This document shows, one piece after another, positions 36,087 to 44,417 of a DNA stretch of 64,000 nt. How positions within the stretch are numbered: the first letter of the stretch is position 1; each line of letters starts with the position of its first letter. The DNA lies in the NCBI GenBank assembly GCA_964621605.1, contig CAZUMJ010000005.1:51552-115551 (forward strand), given 5' to 3'. The notes under the pieces are model-generated. The model saw nothing but the letters and a program-made list of their open reading frames with translations. It made no database searches and was not told the DNA's origin. Both the position numbers and the translations under genes were made by a program. The DNA is from CAZUMJ01 sp964621605. GTDB taxonomy: Bacteria; Actinomycetota; Acidimicrobiia; Acidimicrobiales; Iamiaceae.

Positions 36087-36854
36087 ATGGGCTTCCTCGA
36101 CAAGGTGAAGGAACAGGGCACCGCACTCGCAGCGAAGGCGCAGGAGGGTGTCAACAAGGGGCAGGCAAGCCTCAACGACGCACAATCGCGTAAGCAGGCC
36201 GAGAAGCTCCTCGGTGAGTACGGCGCCTGGATGTGGGCGCAGCGAGCGGGACGCGACGACGGGCGCCGCGAGGAGGAGCTTGCCCGCATCACCGCGGAGC
36301 TCGACGCGTTCGAGGCCGCCAACGGCGCGCTCCCGCTGCCCGCTCCTCCCGTCGCAGCACCGCCCGCCCCGGGCATGGCAGGGGCAACTCCGCCTCCTCC
36401 GGGTGGGGCTGCTGCGGCTCCGCCGCCTCCGGGTGGGGCTGCGACACCGCCGCCTCCTCCGGGTGGGGCTGCGACACCGCCGCCGCCTCCGGGTGGGGCT
36501 GCGACGCCACCGCCTCCTCCGGGTGCGGCTGCAACACCGCCGCCCGCTCCCGCTGGTGCAGTCGCTCCTCCGCCTCCGGGGGCTTCCGCGACGCCGCCGC
36601 CGCCTCCGGGTGGGGCTGCGACGCCACCGCCTCCTCCGGGTGCGGCTGCAACACCGCCGCCCGCTCCCGCTGGTGCAGTCGCTCCTCCGCCTCCGGGGGC
36701 TTCCGCGACGCCGCCGCCGCCTCCTCCTGGTGGGGCTGCGACACCGCCGCCCGCTCCCGCCGGTGCAGTCGCTCCGCCGCCTCCGCCCGGAGCGGTTGCG
36801 GCCGCGGCGCAAGACGACAGCATCTCCGGGTCCTCCGACACCGGCGCCTTCTGA
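36087..36854 (+). CDS. Proline-rich repeat protein of unknown function
   Basis: A 255-residue protein. The first 80 residues are helical and amphipathic (MGFLDKVKEQGTALAAKAQE, then KLLGEYGAWMWAQRAGRDDG and an acidic EEELARITAELDAFEAANG). The rest is low-complexity PPPPPGGAAT and PAPAGAVAPPPPGASAT repeats, ending in DDSISGSSDTGAF. There is no signal peptide or membrane helix. The N-terminal helix could bind membranes and the Pro-rich tail could bind partners. The start ATG follows AAGGGGTGGG. The gene lies right at a scaffold join, so its 3' part should be treated with care. Confidence 0.7.
   Translation: MGFLDKVKEQGTALAAKAQEGVNKGQASLNDAQSRKQAEKLLGEYGAWMWAQRAGRDDGRREEELARITAELDAFEAANGALPLPAPPVAAPPAPGMAGATPPPPGGAAAAPPPPGGAATPPPPPGGAATPPPPPGGAATPPPPPGAAATPPPAPAGAVAPPPPGASATPPPPPGGAATPPPPPGAAATPPPAPAGAVAPPPPGASATPPPPPPGGAATPPPAPAGAVAPPPPPGAVAAAAQDDSISGSSDTGAF
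36477..36710 (+). repeat. Exact 117-bp tandem duplication inside the Pro-rich gene
   Basis: Bases 36477-36593 and 36594-36710 are identical as far as I can read, giving two copies of a 39-residue unit ending PAPAGAVAPPPPGASAT. The identity at DNA level implies recent duplication or slippage. Shorter repeats of the CCGCCTCCTCCGGGTGGGGC type surround it. Confidence 0.85.
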
Positions 36855-37033
36855 TCTTTCGGATCCAGCCTGCCCGGTNNNNNNNNNNNNNNNNNNNNNN
36901 NNNNNNNNNNNNNNNNNNNNNNNNNNNNNNNNNNNNNNNNNNNNNNNNNNNNNNNNNNNNNNNNNNNNNNNNNNNNNNCTCCGGGTCCTCCGACACCGGC
37001 GCCTTCTGATCTTTCGGATCCAGCCTGCCCGGT
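36824..37033. other. 100-N scaffold gap flanked by identical 55-bp ends
   Basis: N from 36879 to 36978, exactly 100. The 55 bases before it (36824-36878) are identical to the 55 bases after it (36979-37033). Both copies contain the last codons and stop of the Pro-rich gene. The simplest reading is two contigs that overlap by one assembler k-mer of 55 and were padded instead of merged, so the true gap is probably zero. Confidence 0.85.
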
Positions 37034-37046
37034 ACGCTTCCGGCTC

Positions 37047-37835
37047 ATGACGATCAGGGTTGGGGTACTCGGAGCCGCCGGACGTATGGGTGCCGAGGTG
37101 TGCCGGGCAGTGGCCGCGGACGAGCAGTTGACCTTGGTCGCTGCGATCGATCCGCATCACGGTGGCGTCGACCTGCGTCAGGTCACGGGGCTTGACACCC
37201 CGCTCGCGGTCGAACCCGACATCGAGGCACTGACGCGCAACGAAGCCGACGTCGCAGTTGACTTCACCGGGCCAGACGCCGTGCTCGACAACCTGCTGTG
37301 GTGCGCCGGGCGGGGCATCCACGCCGTGGTCGGCACGACCGGGCTGGGTGACGCCGAGCTCGATCAACTCCGGCGCGCGTTCACCTCGAGCAACTGCTTG
37401 GTCGCGCCCAACTTCGCGATCGGCGCGTTGTTGATGATGGCCTTCGCCAAGCAGGCCGCTCCCTGGTTCGACTCCGTCGAGATCGTGGAGCTTCACCACG
37501 ACCGCAAGCTCGACGCACCCTCGGGCACCGCCATGCTCACCGCGCAGCGCATCGCGGAGGGGTCAGACCAATGGGGAGCGGACCCCACCCGCACCGAGGT
37601 GCTCCCCGGGGCCCGCGGCGGGGTAGGCCCCGCCGACATCCGCGTGCACAGTGTTCGTCTGCGCGGCCTCGTCGCACACCAGGAGGTGCTCCTCGGTGCT
37701 GAGGGGCAGACCCTCACGATCCGCCACGACTCCTACGACCGCACCTCGTTCATGCCGGGCGTCGTGCTGGCCGTCAAACAAGTCGCCGAGCATCCCGGTG
37801 TCATGGTCGGTCTCGACGCGCTGCTCGGCCTCTGA
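37047..37835 (+). CDS. dapB: 4-hydroxy-tetrahydrodipicolinate reductase
   Basis: DapB reduces hydroxy-tetrahydrodipicolinate to tetrahydrodipicolinate in lysine/diaminopimelate synthesis. It has 262 residues: NAD(P)-binding VLGAAGRMGAEV at the N-terminus, DFTGPDAVLDNL, VVGTTGLG, APNFAIGALLMM, and the catalytic and substrate loop ELHHDRKLDAPSGTA. TACGCT (37033-37038) lies eight bases before the ATG and no ribosome binding site is visible, suggesting a leaderless start. Its partner dapA is at 48.5 kb. Confidence 0.95.
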   Translation: MTIRVGVLGAAGRMGAEVCRAVAADEQLTLVAAIDPHHGGVDLRQVTGLDTPLAVEPDIEALTRNEADVAVDFTGPDAVLDNLLWCAGRGIHAVVGTTGLGDAELDQLRRAFTSSNCLVAPNFAIGALLMMAFAKQAAPWFDSVEIVELHHDRKLDAPSGTAMLTAQRIAEGSDQWGADPTRTEVLPGARGGVGPADIRVHSVRLRGLVAHQEVLLGAEGQTLTIRHDSYDRTSFMPGVVLAVKQVAEHPGVMVGLDALLGL

Positions 37836-37841
37836 CGCGCA

Positions 37842-37877
37842 GCGGGTGGAGCCGACCGTTCGGTCGACCCCACCCGC
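37842..37877. terminator. Bidirectional terminator between dapB and the convergent lipoprotein gene
   Basis: Outer stem GCGGGTGG (37842-37849) / CCACCCGC (37870-37877), inner stem CGACC / GGTCG with a GTTC loop. It sits in the 77 bases between two convergent stops and is symmetric enough to serve both strands. Confidence 0.6.
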
Positions 37878-37912
37878 ACCACGCCGTTGCGCACCATCTG
37901 GGTGCGTGCTGA

Positions 37913-39706
37913 TCAGCCGAAGTTGGCGTAGAGGAACAGCGAGTCACCGACCCGCGCGGTGCTGATCGGCTGGAGGGTGAGCCCCACCAGCGCGGGGAGC
38001 GGGAACGCCGGCAGCAGGTCGCCGAGCTGAGCGAACAGGCCCGGCTGCATTGCGGCGAACGACATCTGCACGAGCACGTCGGGGAGGCCCAGCGGGTTGG
38101 TGACGACGTCCATGTGCACCTGATCTGCTGGCGGGGCGGTCAACGCGATGCCGAGCGACCCGTTCGCCACCGACAGGTTCACCGGGGCGTCGAAGTCGAG
38201 CACCAGCGACAAGAACACCTCGTCGGTGTCGCTGTACATCACGTCCGAGCGGAAGCCGCCGAGGTGCATGACACCCAGTTGGCCGTCAGGTGCCGGTGCA
38301 TTCGTGATCGCCGGTGCAAGCTCAGGGGTGAGCACGATCTTCATCGGGCGCACCTCGGTGACCGCGCCGCCAAGGCCGATGCTGTCGAAGAGGACCTTGT
38401 TCGTGAGCGGCTGCCCGTTGAGTGACGTCACCGTCATGTTGAGCAAGCCGCGTTCGGTCTCGGCTGCCAAGAGCTGGTTGAACGCCGTGATCGAGGCGCC
38501 CACCGCGACGTCGTAGCCCTGCCCGTCGGGAGTGGTGCTGCCGGGGTCGGCGACGGCGGCGGTGCCGAAGGCGAGAGAACCCGCTTGCGGGGGCGCACCT
38601 GGCGCGAGCCCGGCGGCGCTGAACGTCGAGTTGGCGCTGAGCGCCACGCCGTTCGCGTCCTGTGTCACGGTGCCGATCGGCGCGTCGAGCGTGACGCCGA
38701 GGCTGTCACCGACGGGACCGGCGATCTGGACCTTGGCGAGCGAGGTCTGGATGGCCGTGGCGATCGGTGACTGCGCGGGGCCGCTCCCGTCCGGGTCGGC
38801 GAGCGAGGTCGCCAGGTTGGACTGCAGCAGGTTCTGCACGTTCGGCATGAGCATGTCGACGATGTCGGAGATCAACGGCAGCGAGCACACGCCGCCGTTC
38901 CAGTCGTGGCTCACGCCGCTGACGCTCACCTGCTGGGCACCGGTGAGGTCGACCCGCAGCGTCTTTGGATCGGCCGGGTTCGGGCGGAGGATGTATGCCC
39001 CGTCGGCGACCACCTGGTCTGCGGTGATCCGCAAGCGACACGGGAGTGACAGCACGCCCCACGTGGTCGTGGTCACGTCGGTCTGGACTTGCAGATCGTG
39101 CAGGGTGATGCGTGCGCGCGTGTTGCCGGGCTTGGTGGTCAGCGCCACGTCGAAGCCCGACAGTGTGGGTGCCTGCGCGATCACGGACCGTGCCTGTGTC
39201 TGGCAGACGATCAGCTTCACGACGCACTGGTCGAGCACCACGGTGCCCGGCGGGGTGATCGCGGCGGTGTCGATCGTGGTGAGCGACTTGACCACCGGAC
39301 CGAGCTTGTCGAAGGCCTGCTGGTTCATGCGCAGGGCGACGCCGTTCGAGACGGGCGTGCCTCGGTCGACGACACGAGCTGTGGTGCCGTCTCCGTACGC
39401 GACGGTCGACCGTGCACGCTCGACATGCCCCGACTGGTAGGTCGCAACCACGAGCACCTGGTTGAACACCTCGGCGCCGTCGAGTGGGATCGTCGCCTCG
39501 TATGCCTGGCCGTCGAGCGTCGCGGGGATGCCGTTCACGGTGACGGTGACGACCGGGTCGTCCTTGCGGAAGGGCGCGTGCCCGGTGATGTGCTGGGTGG
39601 CGTCGCGGGTGTAGACGGCAGATTGGTCGACCATGCCCTGGCAGGCGCTGAGCACCAGGGTGAGGGCGAGCAGGAGGGGGACGGCAACCCGTCGGCGGAC
39701 GTGCAC
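37913..39706 (-). CDS. Large lipoprotein of unknown function
   Basis: A 597-residue exported lipoprotein. Basic start VHVRRR, hydrophobic VPLLLALTLVLSAC with lipobox LVLSAC, then a mature domain without enzyme motifs that I recognise. The protein is beta-rich with repeated amphipathic strands, and the C-terminus (PALVGLTLQPISTARVGDSL then FLYANFG) resembles the ends of lipid-binding (BPI/TULIP-like) bacterial proteins, a weak impression only. Several Cys in the middle could form disulphides. GTG at 39706 is chosen because GAGGAG precedes it at ideal spacing. A promoter lies at 39772-39798. Confidence 0.75.
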   Translation of the reverse strand: MHVRRRVAVPLLLALTLVLSACQGMVDQSAVYTRDATQHITGHAPFRKDDPVVTVTVNGIPATLDGQAYEATIPLDGAEVFNQVLVVATYQSGHVERARSTVAYGDGTTARVVDRGTPVSNGVALRMNQQAFDKLGPVVKSLTTIDTAAITPPGTVVLDQCVVKLIVCQTQARSVIAQAPTLSGFDVALTTKPGNTRARITLHDLQVQTDVTTTTWGVLSLPCRLRITADQVVADGAYILRPNPADPKTLRVDLTGAQQVSVSGVSHDWNGGVCSLPLISDIVDMLMPNVQNLLQSNLATSLADPDGSGPAQSPIATAIQTSLAKVQIAGPVGDSLGVTLDAPIGTVTQDANGVALSANSTFSAAGLAPGAPPQAGSLAFGTAAVADPGSTTPDGQGYDVAVGASITAFNQLLAAETERGLLNMTVTSLNGQPLTNKVLFDSIGLGGAVTEVRPMKIVLTPELAPAITNAPAPDGQLGVMHLGGFRSDVMYSDTDEVFLSLVLDFDAPVNLSVANGSLGIALTAPPADQVHMDVVTNPLGLPDVLVQMSFAAMQPGLFAQLGDLLPAFPLPALVGLTLQPISTARVGDSLFLYANFG

Positions 39707-39754
39707 GGTGAGCTCCTCGGTGGGGAGGGGAAAGGGCGGCGACACACGCCTGTG

Positions 39755-39798
39755 CCACCGGTCACCGTAGAATTATCCACCGGTAACTAAGGAGTCAA
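39755..39798 (-). promoter_or_regulatory. Promoter with flanking direct repeats for the large lipoprotein
   Basis: On the minus strand, TTGACT (39798-39793) and GATAAT (39777-39772) with a 15-base spacer. CCACCGGT occurs at 39755-39762 and again at 39777-39784 in plus-strand orientation, two helical turns apart, one copy in the spacer and one after the -10. They look like activator or repressor sites. Confidence 0.5.
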
Positions 39799-39894
39799 GG
39801 AATTCTGCTCAAGGAAGCGGCGGAACATGCCGATAGCGAGCAACTTTCGCGTCTTGGCCCTCCGCTGGATCGGCGCGCTGGCAGGAACGAGGCG

Positions 39895-41226
39895 TCAGCG
39901 CACGCGCGCGGAGGCGGCGTGTTCCCCTGCACGACGGCCGAAGTACGCCCCCTCGCCCAAGCACACGCCGCTCGCGTAGCCGAGCCCATCCTGGGCCAGG
40001 TTGGACGCGGTCGCCCCCACCGCGTAGAGCCCTGCGATCGGTTGGGTCGTGCCCGCGCGCAGCACCTCGCCGTCGATCGACGTGCGCAACCCACCCAAGG
40101 TGAACCCGGCGTAGGTCGCCTTGGAGGGCGAGAGGTCGAACGCAGCCCACGGCCCGACGTCGAGCGGCTTGAGGTGTTTGGTGTTCTTCCCGAACGCCGG
40201 GTCGGCNNNNNNNNNNNNNNNNNNNNNNNNNNNNNNNNNNNNNNNNNNNNNNNNNNNNNNNNNNNNNNNNNNNNNNNNNNNNNNNNNNNNNNNNNNNNNN
40301 NNNNNNTCGCGGTTCACGATGATGCCCTTCACGAGCGAGCCCGGCGGGTAGAAGGGAGAGCTGATGAAGGCGCCGTCCATGTGGATCGCTTCGCCACCCG
40401 CCGAGATGCCGAGGCGGATGCCAAGCCCGTCGTCGTAGGGGTTGCCGAGGGGAAGGAATCGTCGCACGAGCGTCGGCGTGTGGGTCGCCACCATCTCGCG
40501 GTTCATCACGTACCCGCCCATCGCGAGCACGACCGAGTGAGCATCGATCACCCCGCGCGTGTCGAAGCTGCGGGTCGCCACGCCGGATACTGCGCCGGTC
40601 GCGTCGGTGACGAGGGTCGTCACGCCGGTGTCGAAGACGACGCGGATGTTCGGCTCGGCGTGGACCGCAGCGGCGAGCGCGTCCATCAGGCTCGCCCCGC
40701 CCTTCTCGCCGACCGCGAGGGCCTTGTGGCCGCGTGGCGCGGGCGTGGCAAGGTCACGAAACGGGAGCACGAGCTCGTTCCCGCTCCACATCAGGCCCTC
40801 GGTGCCAGGCTGGAACGGGTACTTGCCGTCGTAGAACGACCGCTCGAACTGCACGCCATGGCCTTCGAGCCACGTGAACAACTCGACGCTGTCGTCGCAG
40901 TAGGCCCGGATCTTGTCGTGGTCGGGGTCGGGGGTGACCGCCTCGAGGTAGCGCCGCATCTCCTCGGCGGAGTCCGCAAACCCCGTCGCCTCCTGCACCG
41001 CGGTGCCACCGCCGAGGTAGAGCTGCCCCGTCGAGAGCGCCGACGTGCCGCCGCTCACACCCGCTCGCTCGACGAGCACGACGTCGGCTCCGGTCTCGGC
41101 CGCCCGCAGCGCTGCGCAGGCACCGGCGACACCGAACCCAACGACGACGACATCGGTGTGATCGTGTTGCGTTGCCGCGGAAAGCGCCTCGTCCTGTGCG
41201 AGGGGTGGGGGAACTTCCGTACTCAT
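39895..41226 (-). CDS. FAD-dependent oxidoreductase (KstD/fumarate-reductase flavoprotein family), interrupted by gap
   Basis: Flavoprotein with N-terminal FAD-binding VVVVGFGVAGACAALRAAE and ERAGVSGGTSALSTGQLYLGGG (as two adjacent motifs), and C-terminal GGLRTSIDGEVL then GLYAVGATASNLAQDGLGYA, the family's closing FAD motif. Such proteins include 3-ketosteroid-delta1-dehydrogenases. About 306 residues precede and 104 follow the N-run; the family is usually around 490 or more residues, so roughly 80-100 residues are missing and the real gap is nearer 250-300 bases (inference). The start overlaps the stop of the upstream membrane protein by 4 bases. Confidence 0.82.
   Translation of the reverse strand: MSTEVPPPLAQDEALSAATQHDHTDVVVVGFGVAGACAALRAAETGADVVLVERAGVSGGTSALSTGQLYLGGGTAVQEATGFADSAEEMRRYLEAVTPDPDHDKIRAYCDDSVELFTWLEGHGVQFERSFYDGKYPFQPGTEGLMWSGNELVLPFRDLATPAPRGHKALAVGEKGGASLMDALAAAVHAEPNIRVVFDTGVTTLVTDATGAVSGVATRSFDTRGVIDAHSVVLAMGGYVMNREMVATHTPTLVRRFLPLGNPYDDGLGIRLGISAGGEAIHMDGAFISSPFYPPGSLVKGIIVNRXXXXXXXXXXXXXXXXXXXXXXXXXXXXXXXXXXADPAFGKNTKHLKPLDVGPWAAFDLSPSKATYAGFTLGGLRTSIDGEVLRAGTTQPIAGLYAVGATASNLAQDGLGYASGVCLGEGAYFGRRAGEHAASARVR
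40207..40306. other. 100-N scaffold gap inside the flavoprotein gene
   Basis: Exactly 100 N. Unlike the gap at 36879, the flanks (ending GGGTCGGC and beginning TCGCGGTTC) are not duplicates, so real sequence is missing and its length is unknown. Confidence 0.9.
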
Positions 41227-41969
41227 GCGTCTCCGTCGTCGTCGGTCAAGGTGGCCAGCTCATCGAGAGAGCGGCGTCGTCGTCGTTGTTCCGTCATCGC
41301 CATCACCACGACCGACCCGATCGTGACGAGCAACAGCGGGCCACGCAGCCGGTCGACCCAGTCGATGAAGGCGTTCACCGGGCTGGCGAACGCGTGCCCC
41401 ACGAGGCGCAACACGATGAGGCGCACGATCAGGCTTGCCGTCATCGCACCGACGACCGAGGCGAATCGCATCCGCGCCGCGCCAGCCAGCAACGCGATCG
41501 CCCCGATGGGTGCCACCACGATCGTCGGCCACGCCCCCTTCGCGAACCAGCGCTCGACGGTGTGCAGGAGTTGGCCGTCGTCGGGGGAGCGGTGCTCCAA
41601 CCATTGGATCGCCCGATCGCCGTACCAGTGGCCGAGCGCGAAGTGGGCGAGCACCACCGCAAGGCGGCGCACGGTGCCGAGCACGAGGTACGGGGCCCAG
41701 TCGGTGCGGACGCTGGCCAGCAGCAGGTAGCGGTTCGACGGGTTCATCCCGATCAAGGCGAGCGGATGGTGCGCGACGAGCGCAGGCGCGAACGCGTTGC
41801 CGACCCAACTGGCGCCGATCGCCGCGACGATCACCCCCACGGCAAGGTTCCGCTGCCAGCGGGGTGGCGCGAAGTGCTGCGCGTCCGGATCGAAACCGTC
41901 AGGCGTCTCGTACGTCATGCTCGCCGTCTCGGCGGACGCGACGAAGGGGGCACCGTCGGGTGTGGACAT
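41223..41969 (-). CDS. Integral membrane protein, DedA/VTT-like
   Basis: A 248-residue protein with an N-terminal cytoplasmic stretch of about 35 residues, then four to six membrane segments (LAVGVIVAAIGASWVGNAFA, TIVVAPIGAIALLAGAARMR, GAMTASLIVRLIVLRLVGHA, GPLLLVTIGSVVVMAM). The layout around FALGHWYGDRAIQWLEHR and the following F-x-K-G-A-W-P segment resembles SNARE-associated/DedA proteins, but I am not certain. It is the first gene of an operon with the flavoprotein. On the minus strand CACAAT ends six bases before its ATG, another leaderless-type start. Confidence 0.6.
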   Translation of the reverse strand: MSTPDGAPFVASAETASMTYETPDGFDPDAQHFAPPRWQRNLAVGVIVAAIGASWVGNAFAPALVAHHPLALIGMNPSNRYLLLASVRTDWAPYLVLGTVRRLAVVLAHFALGHWYGDRAIQWLEHRSPDDGQLLHTVERWFAKGAWPTIVVAPIGAIALLAGAARMRFASVVGAMTASLIVRLIVLRLVGHAFASPVNAFIDWVDRLRGPLLLVTIGSVVVMAMTEQRRRRRSLDELATLTDDDGDA

Positions 41970-42077
41970 CGCTGCATTGTGGCAGTCCGGGCTGCTGGTT
42001 CCACGACCGAGCGGCCGGGTGGCGAGATGCCTGCAGCAAACGCGACGTGCTGCAGCCCACGGTTCCGTGCACCGCGC

Positions 42078-42089
42078 CGTTCCCGAACG
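42078..42089. promoter_or_regulatory. 12-bp palindrome upstream of the acyl-CoA ligase
   Basis: CGTTCCCGAACG, a CGTTC / GAACG inverted repeat with a two-base centre, about 80 bases before the ligase ATG. It resembles small TetR-type operators; the binding protein is unknown. Confidence 0.35.
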
Positions 42090-42171
42090 AGACCCCCTCG
42101 TGGTCGACTACCTTGCGGGCACCCAGCCGGTGGCGCCTGGTGCCACCGCGTCACCCAGGGGGGTCAACCCG

Positions 42172-43806
42172 ATGCTCGGTCTCATGCAGGATCACCCGCT
42201 CAGCCTGGAGCACCTCTTCGGGCGGGCAGAGCGCCTGTTCCCGAAGAAGGAAATCGTCACCGCCACCGCAACGGGGCGTGAACGGACCACCTATGGAGTC
42301 TGGGCAGACCGCACCCGTCGGCTCGCCACGGTGCTCGACCAACTCGGCATCTCCGCCGACGGACGTGTGGGCACCTTCGCCTGGAACACCGCCCGCCACC
42401 TCGAGCTGTACTTCGGTGTGCCGTGCAGTGGCCGCGTGGTGCACACGCTGAACCTGCGCCTCTTCCCCGAGCAGCTCACCTACATCGTGAACCACGGCGA
42501 AGACGAGGTGATCTTCGTCGACCGTTCGGTCGCCGCGATGATCTGGCCGCTCTTGTCGACCTTCGAGACCGTCCGCCACATCGTGGTCATGGACGACGGC
42601 GCCGGCGAGATGCCGACCGACGCCGGGCGCGCGGAGCTCCACGACTACGAGACCTTGCTCGCCGCGGCTGAGCCCGCCGAGTTCCACGTCGCCGACGAGA
42701 ACCAGGCCGCGGCCATGTGCTACACGAGCGGCACGACGGGCAACCCGAAGGGTGTCGTCTACAGCCACCGTTCGACCTTCCTCCACACGATGGCTGCAAC
42801 AGCTGCGGATGCGGTCGGCATCCGCGAGACCGACCGCATCCTGCCGGTGGTGCCGATGTTCCACGCGAATGCCTGGGGGCTCGCGCACGCCGGCGTGGCG
42901 ACCGGTGCCACGCTCGTGATGCCCGGTCCGGGCATGGCGCCCAAGCCGTTGGCCGACCTCATCGTCGAGGAGCGGGTTACCGTCGCGGCGGGGGTCCCCA
43001 CCATCTGGATGGGCGTGCTGCCCGAGCTCGCCGGTCGTGACACCTCCGCGTTGCGCATCATCCCGTGCGGCGGCTCGGCGGTCCCGAAGGCGCTGTCGGA
43101 GGCGTATCGGGCACAGACCGGGCTGCCGATCTTCCAGGCCTGGGGCATGACCGAGACGAGTCCGGTCGCCACCGTCGCCATGATCAAGTCGAACCTCGCC
43201 GATGGAACCGACGAGGAGCTTGCAGACCTTCGCACCGCGATCGGCCTTCCGGTCCTGGGCGTCGAGATCCGTGTCGCCGATCCCGACTCGTCCGAAGAGG
43301 TCGCCTGGGACGGCACCGCCCGTGGTGAGCTTCAGGCCCGTGGCCCATGGATCGCTCGCAGCTACTACAACGACGATCGGTCCTCTGAGTCGTTCACCGC
43401 GGACGGCTGGCTCAAGACCGGCGATGTCGCAACCGTCGACGCCGAGGGGTACCTGCGCATCGTCGATCGCACCAAGGACGTCGTGAAGTCCGGCGGTGAG
43501 TGGATCAGCTCCGTCGAGCTCGAGAACGAGCTGATGGCGCACCCGAAGGTCGCCGAGGCCGCCGTGATCGGCGTGCGGCACCCTCGCTGGCAGGAACGGC
43601 CGCTCGCCTGCGTCGTGCTGCGCGAGGGCGAGACCGCCGACAAGGACGAGCTCCTCGACTTCCTGCGGCCTCGCGTCGCCAAGTGGTGGCTGCCCGACGA
43701 CGTGGTCTTCATCGATGAGGTGCCGAAGACGTCCGTCGGCAAGTTCTCCAAGAAGACGTTGCGCGACCGCTTCGCGGACTACGTCCTGCCCACGATCGAC
43801 GACTGA
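42172..43806 (+). CDS. Medium/long-chain acyl-CoA ligase (AlkK/FadD type)
   Basis: ATP-dependent acyl-CoA synthetase activating fatty acids via an acyl-adenylate. It has 544 residues starting MLGLMQDHPLSLEHLF, the N-terminus typical of AlkK-like ligases. The AMP-binding signature CYTSGTTGNPKGVVYSH is near residue 182; GMTETSP, the YNDD-GWLKTGDVA region and the C-terminal VGKFSKKTLRDRF with the catalytic Lys are all present. The ATG at 42172 is preferred over a longer frame because AGGGGGG precedes it and upstream sequence is not conserved. It is likely to feed the acyl-CoA degradation genes of islands 1 and 3. Confidence 0.92.
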   Translation: MLGLMQDHPLSLEHLFGRAERLFPKKEIVTATATGRERTTYGVWADRTRRLATVLDQLGISADGRVGTFAWNTARHLELYFGVPCSGRVVHTLNLRLFPEQLTYIVNHGEDEVIFVDRSVAAMIWPLLSTFETVRHIVVMDDGAGEMPTDAGRAELHDYETLLAAAEPAEFHVADENQAAAMCYTSGTTGNPKGVVYSHRSTFLHTMAATAADAVGIRETDRILPVVPMFHANAWGLAHAGVATGATLVMPGPGMAPKPLADLIVEERVTVAAGVPTIWMGVLPELAGRDTSALRIIPCGGSAVPKALSEAYRAQTGLPIFQAWGMTETSPVATVAMIKSNLADGTDEELADLRTAIGLPVLGVEIRVADPDSSEEVAWDGTARGELQARGPWIARSYYNDDRSSESFTADGWLKTGDVATVDAEGYLRIVDRTKDVVKSGGEWISSVELENELMAHPKVAEAAVIGVRHPRWQERPLACVVLREGETADKDELLDFLRPRVAKWWLPDDVVFIDEVPKTSVGKFSKKTLRDRFADYVLPTIDD

Positions 43807-43818
43807 AGGCAGCTCGGC

Positions 43819-43849
43819 GTGCCTGGCCGATCGGCCGGTGCGCGGGCAC
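43819..43849. terminator. Convergent hairpin after the acyl-CoA ligase
   Basis: GTGCC (43819-43823) pairs with GGCAC (43845-43849) around a GGCCGATCGGCC palindrome, in the 76 bases between two convergent genes. Moderate stability, no U-tract. Confidence 0.4.
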
Positions 43850-43882
43850 CCGACATGCGCACGGTTGGCGCTCAGCGTGGGG

Positions 43883-44350
43883 CTACCAGAGCCCTGCGCT
43901 GAGCCCGCCCGCGAGCGTTGCGCCCAACTCTTCGGCGGCTGCGAGGTCTTCGCCCGTGACCTCGCCGAGGCTCAGCACCGGCGCGCACACGGCCTTCCAC
44001 CGCATCCCGGTGATGATGCGCTCGGTCGAGCGGATCGTGCCGGTCCCGTCGTGACGGCCGTGCACGATCAGCCCGTAGGGGAGCGCGACCGTCTCGTCGA
44101 GGCACGGGTAGTAGATGCGTTCGAGGAAGTCCTTGACGAGCCCGCTCAGCAACCCGAAGTGCTCGGGTCCTGCGAGGACGATGCCATCGGCGGCGAGCAC
44201 GTCGTCGGGCCCGGCTTCGAGCGGTGCGACGACGCGTGTCGTGACGCCGTCGATGCCGTCGGCATGGGTCCCGGCGACGCACGCCTCCGCAAGTCGCATC
44301 ACGCTCAGCGAGCGGGGGTGCGCCACCACCAAGACGGTGTGGTCGGTCAT
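43883..44350 (-). CDS. Flavodoxin-like NAD(P)H:FMN reductase family protein
   Basis: A 155-residue flavodoxin-fold protein. The N-terminal TVLVVAHPRSLSVMRLAEAC is the FMN-phosphate loop region, DGIVLAGPEHFGLLSGLVKDF matches the second FMN-binding loop of the family, and PYGLIVHGRHDGTGTIRS follows. The family transfers electrons from NAD(P)H to FMN or quinones. The ATG at 44350 has AAGGTGAG upstream; a longer in-frame start exists but adds only eight residues. It is transcribed divergently from the SURF1 gene. Confidence 0.8.
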   Translation of the reverse strand: MTDHTVLVVAHPRSLSVMRLAEACVAGTHADGIDGVTTRVVAPLEAGPDDVLAADGIVLAGPEHFGLLSGLVKDFLERIYYPCLDETVALPYGLIVHGRHDGTGTIRSTERIITGMRWKAVCAPVLSLGEVTGEDLAAAEELGATLAGGLSAGLW

Positions 44351-44417
44351 CGACTCACCTTGGCACGCGCGCACGGCGACTTCTCGCCGGTACCGGGGTG
44401 GCCGTAGCCTCGCAGCG

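Noticed and set aside
36855..37046. A second copy of the Pro-rich gene end after the N-run
   Set aside because: It is identical to the sequence before the N-run over exactly 55 bases, so it is taken as an assembly overlap and not annotated as a gene.
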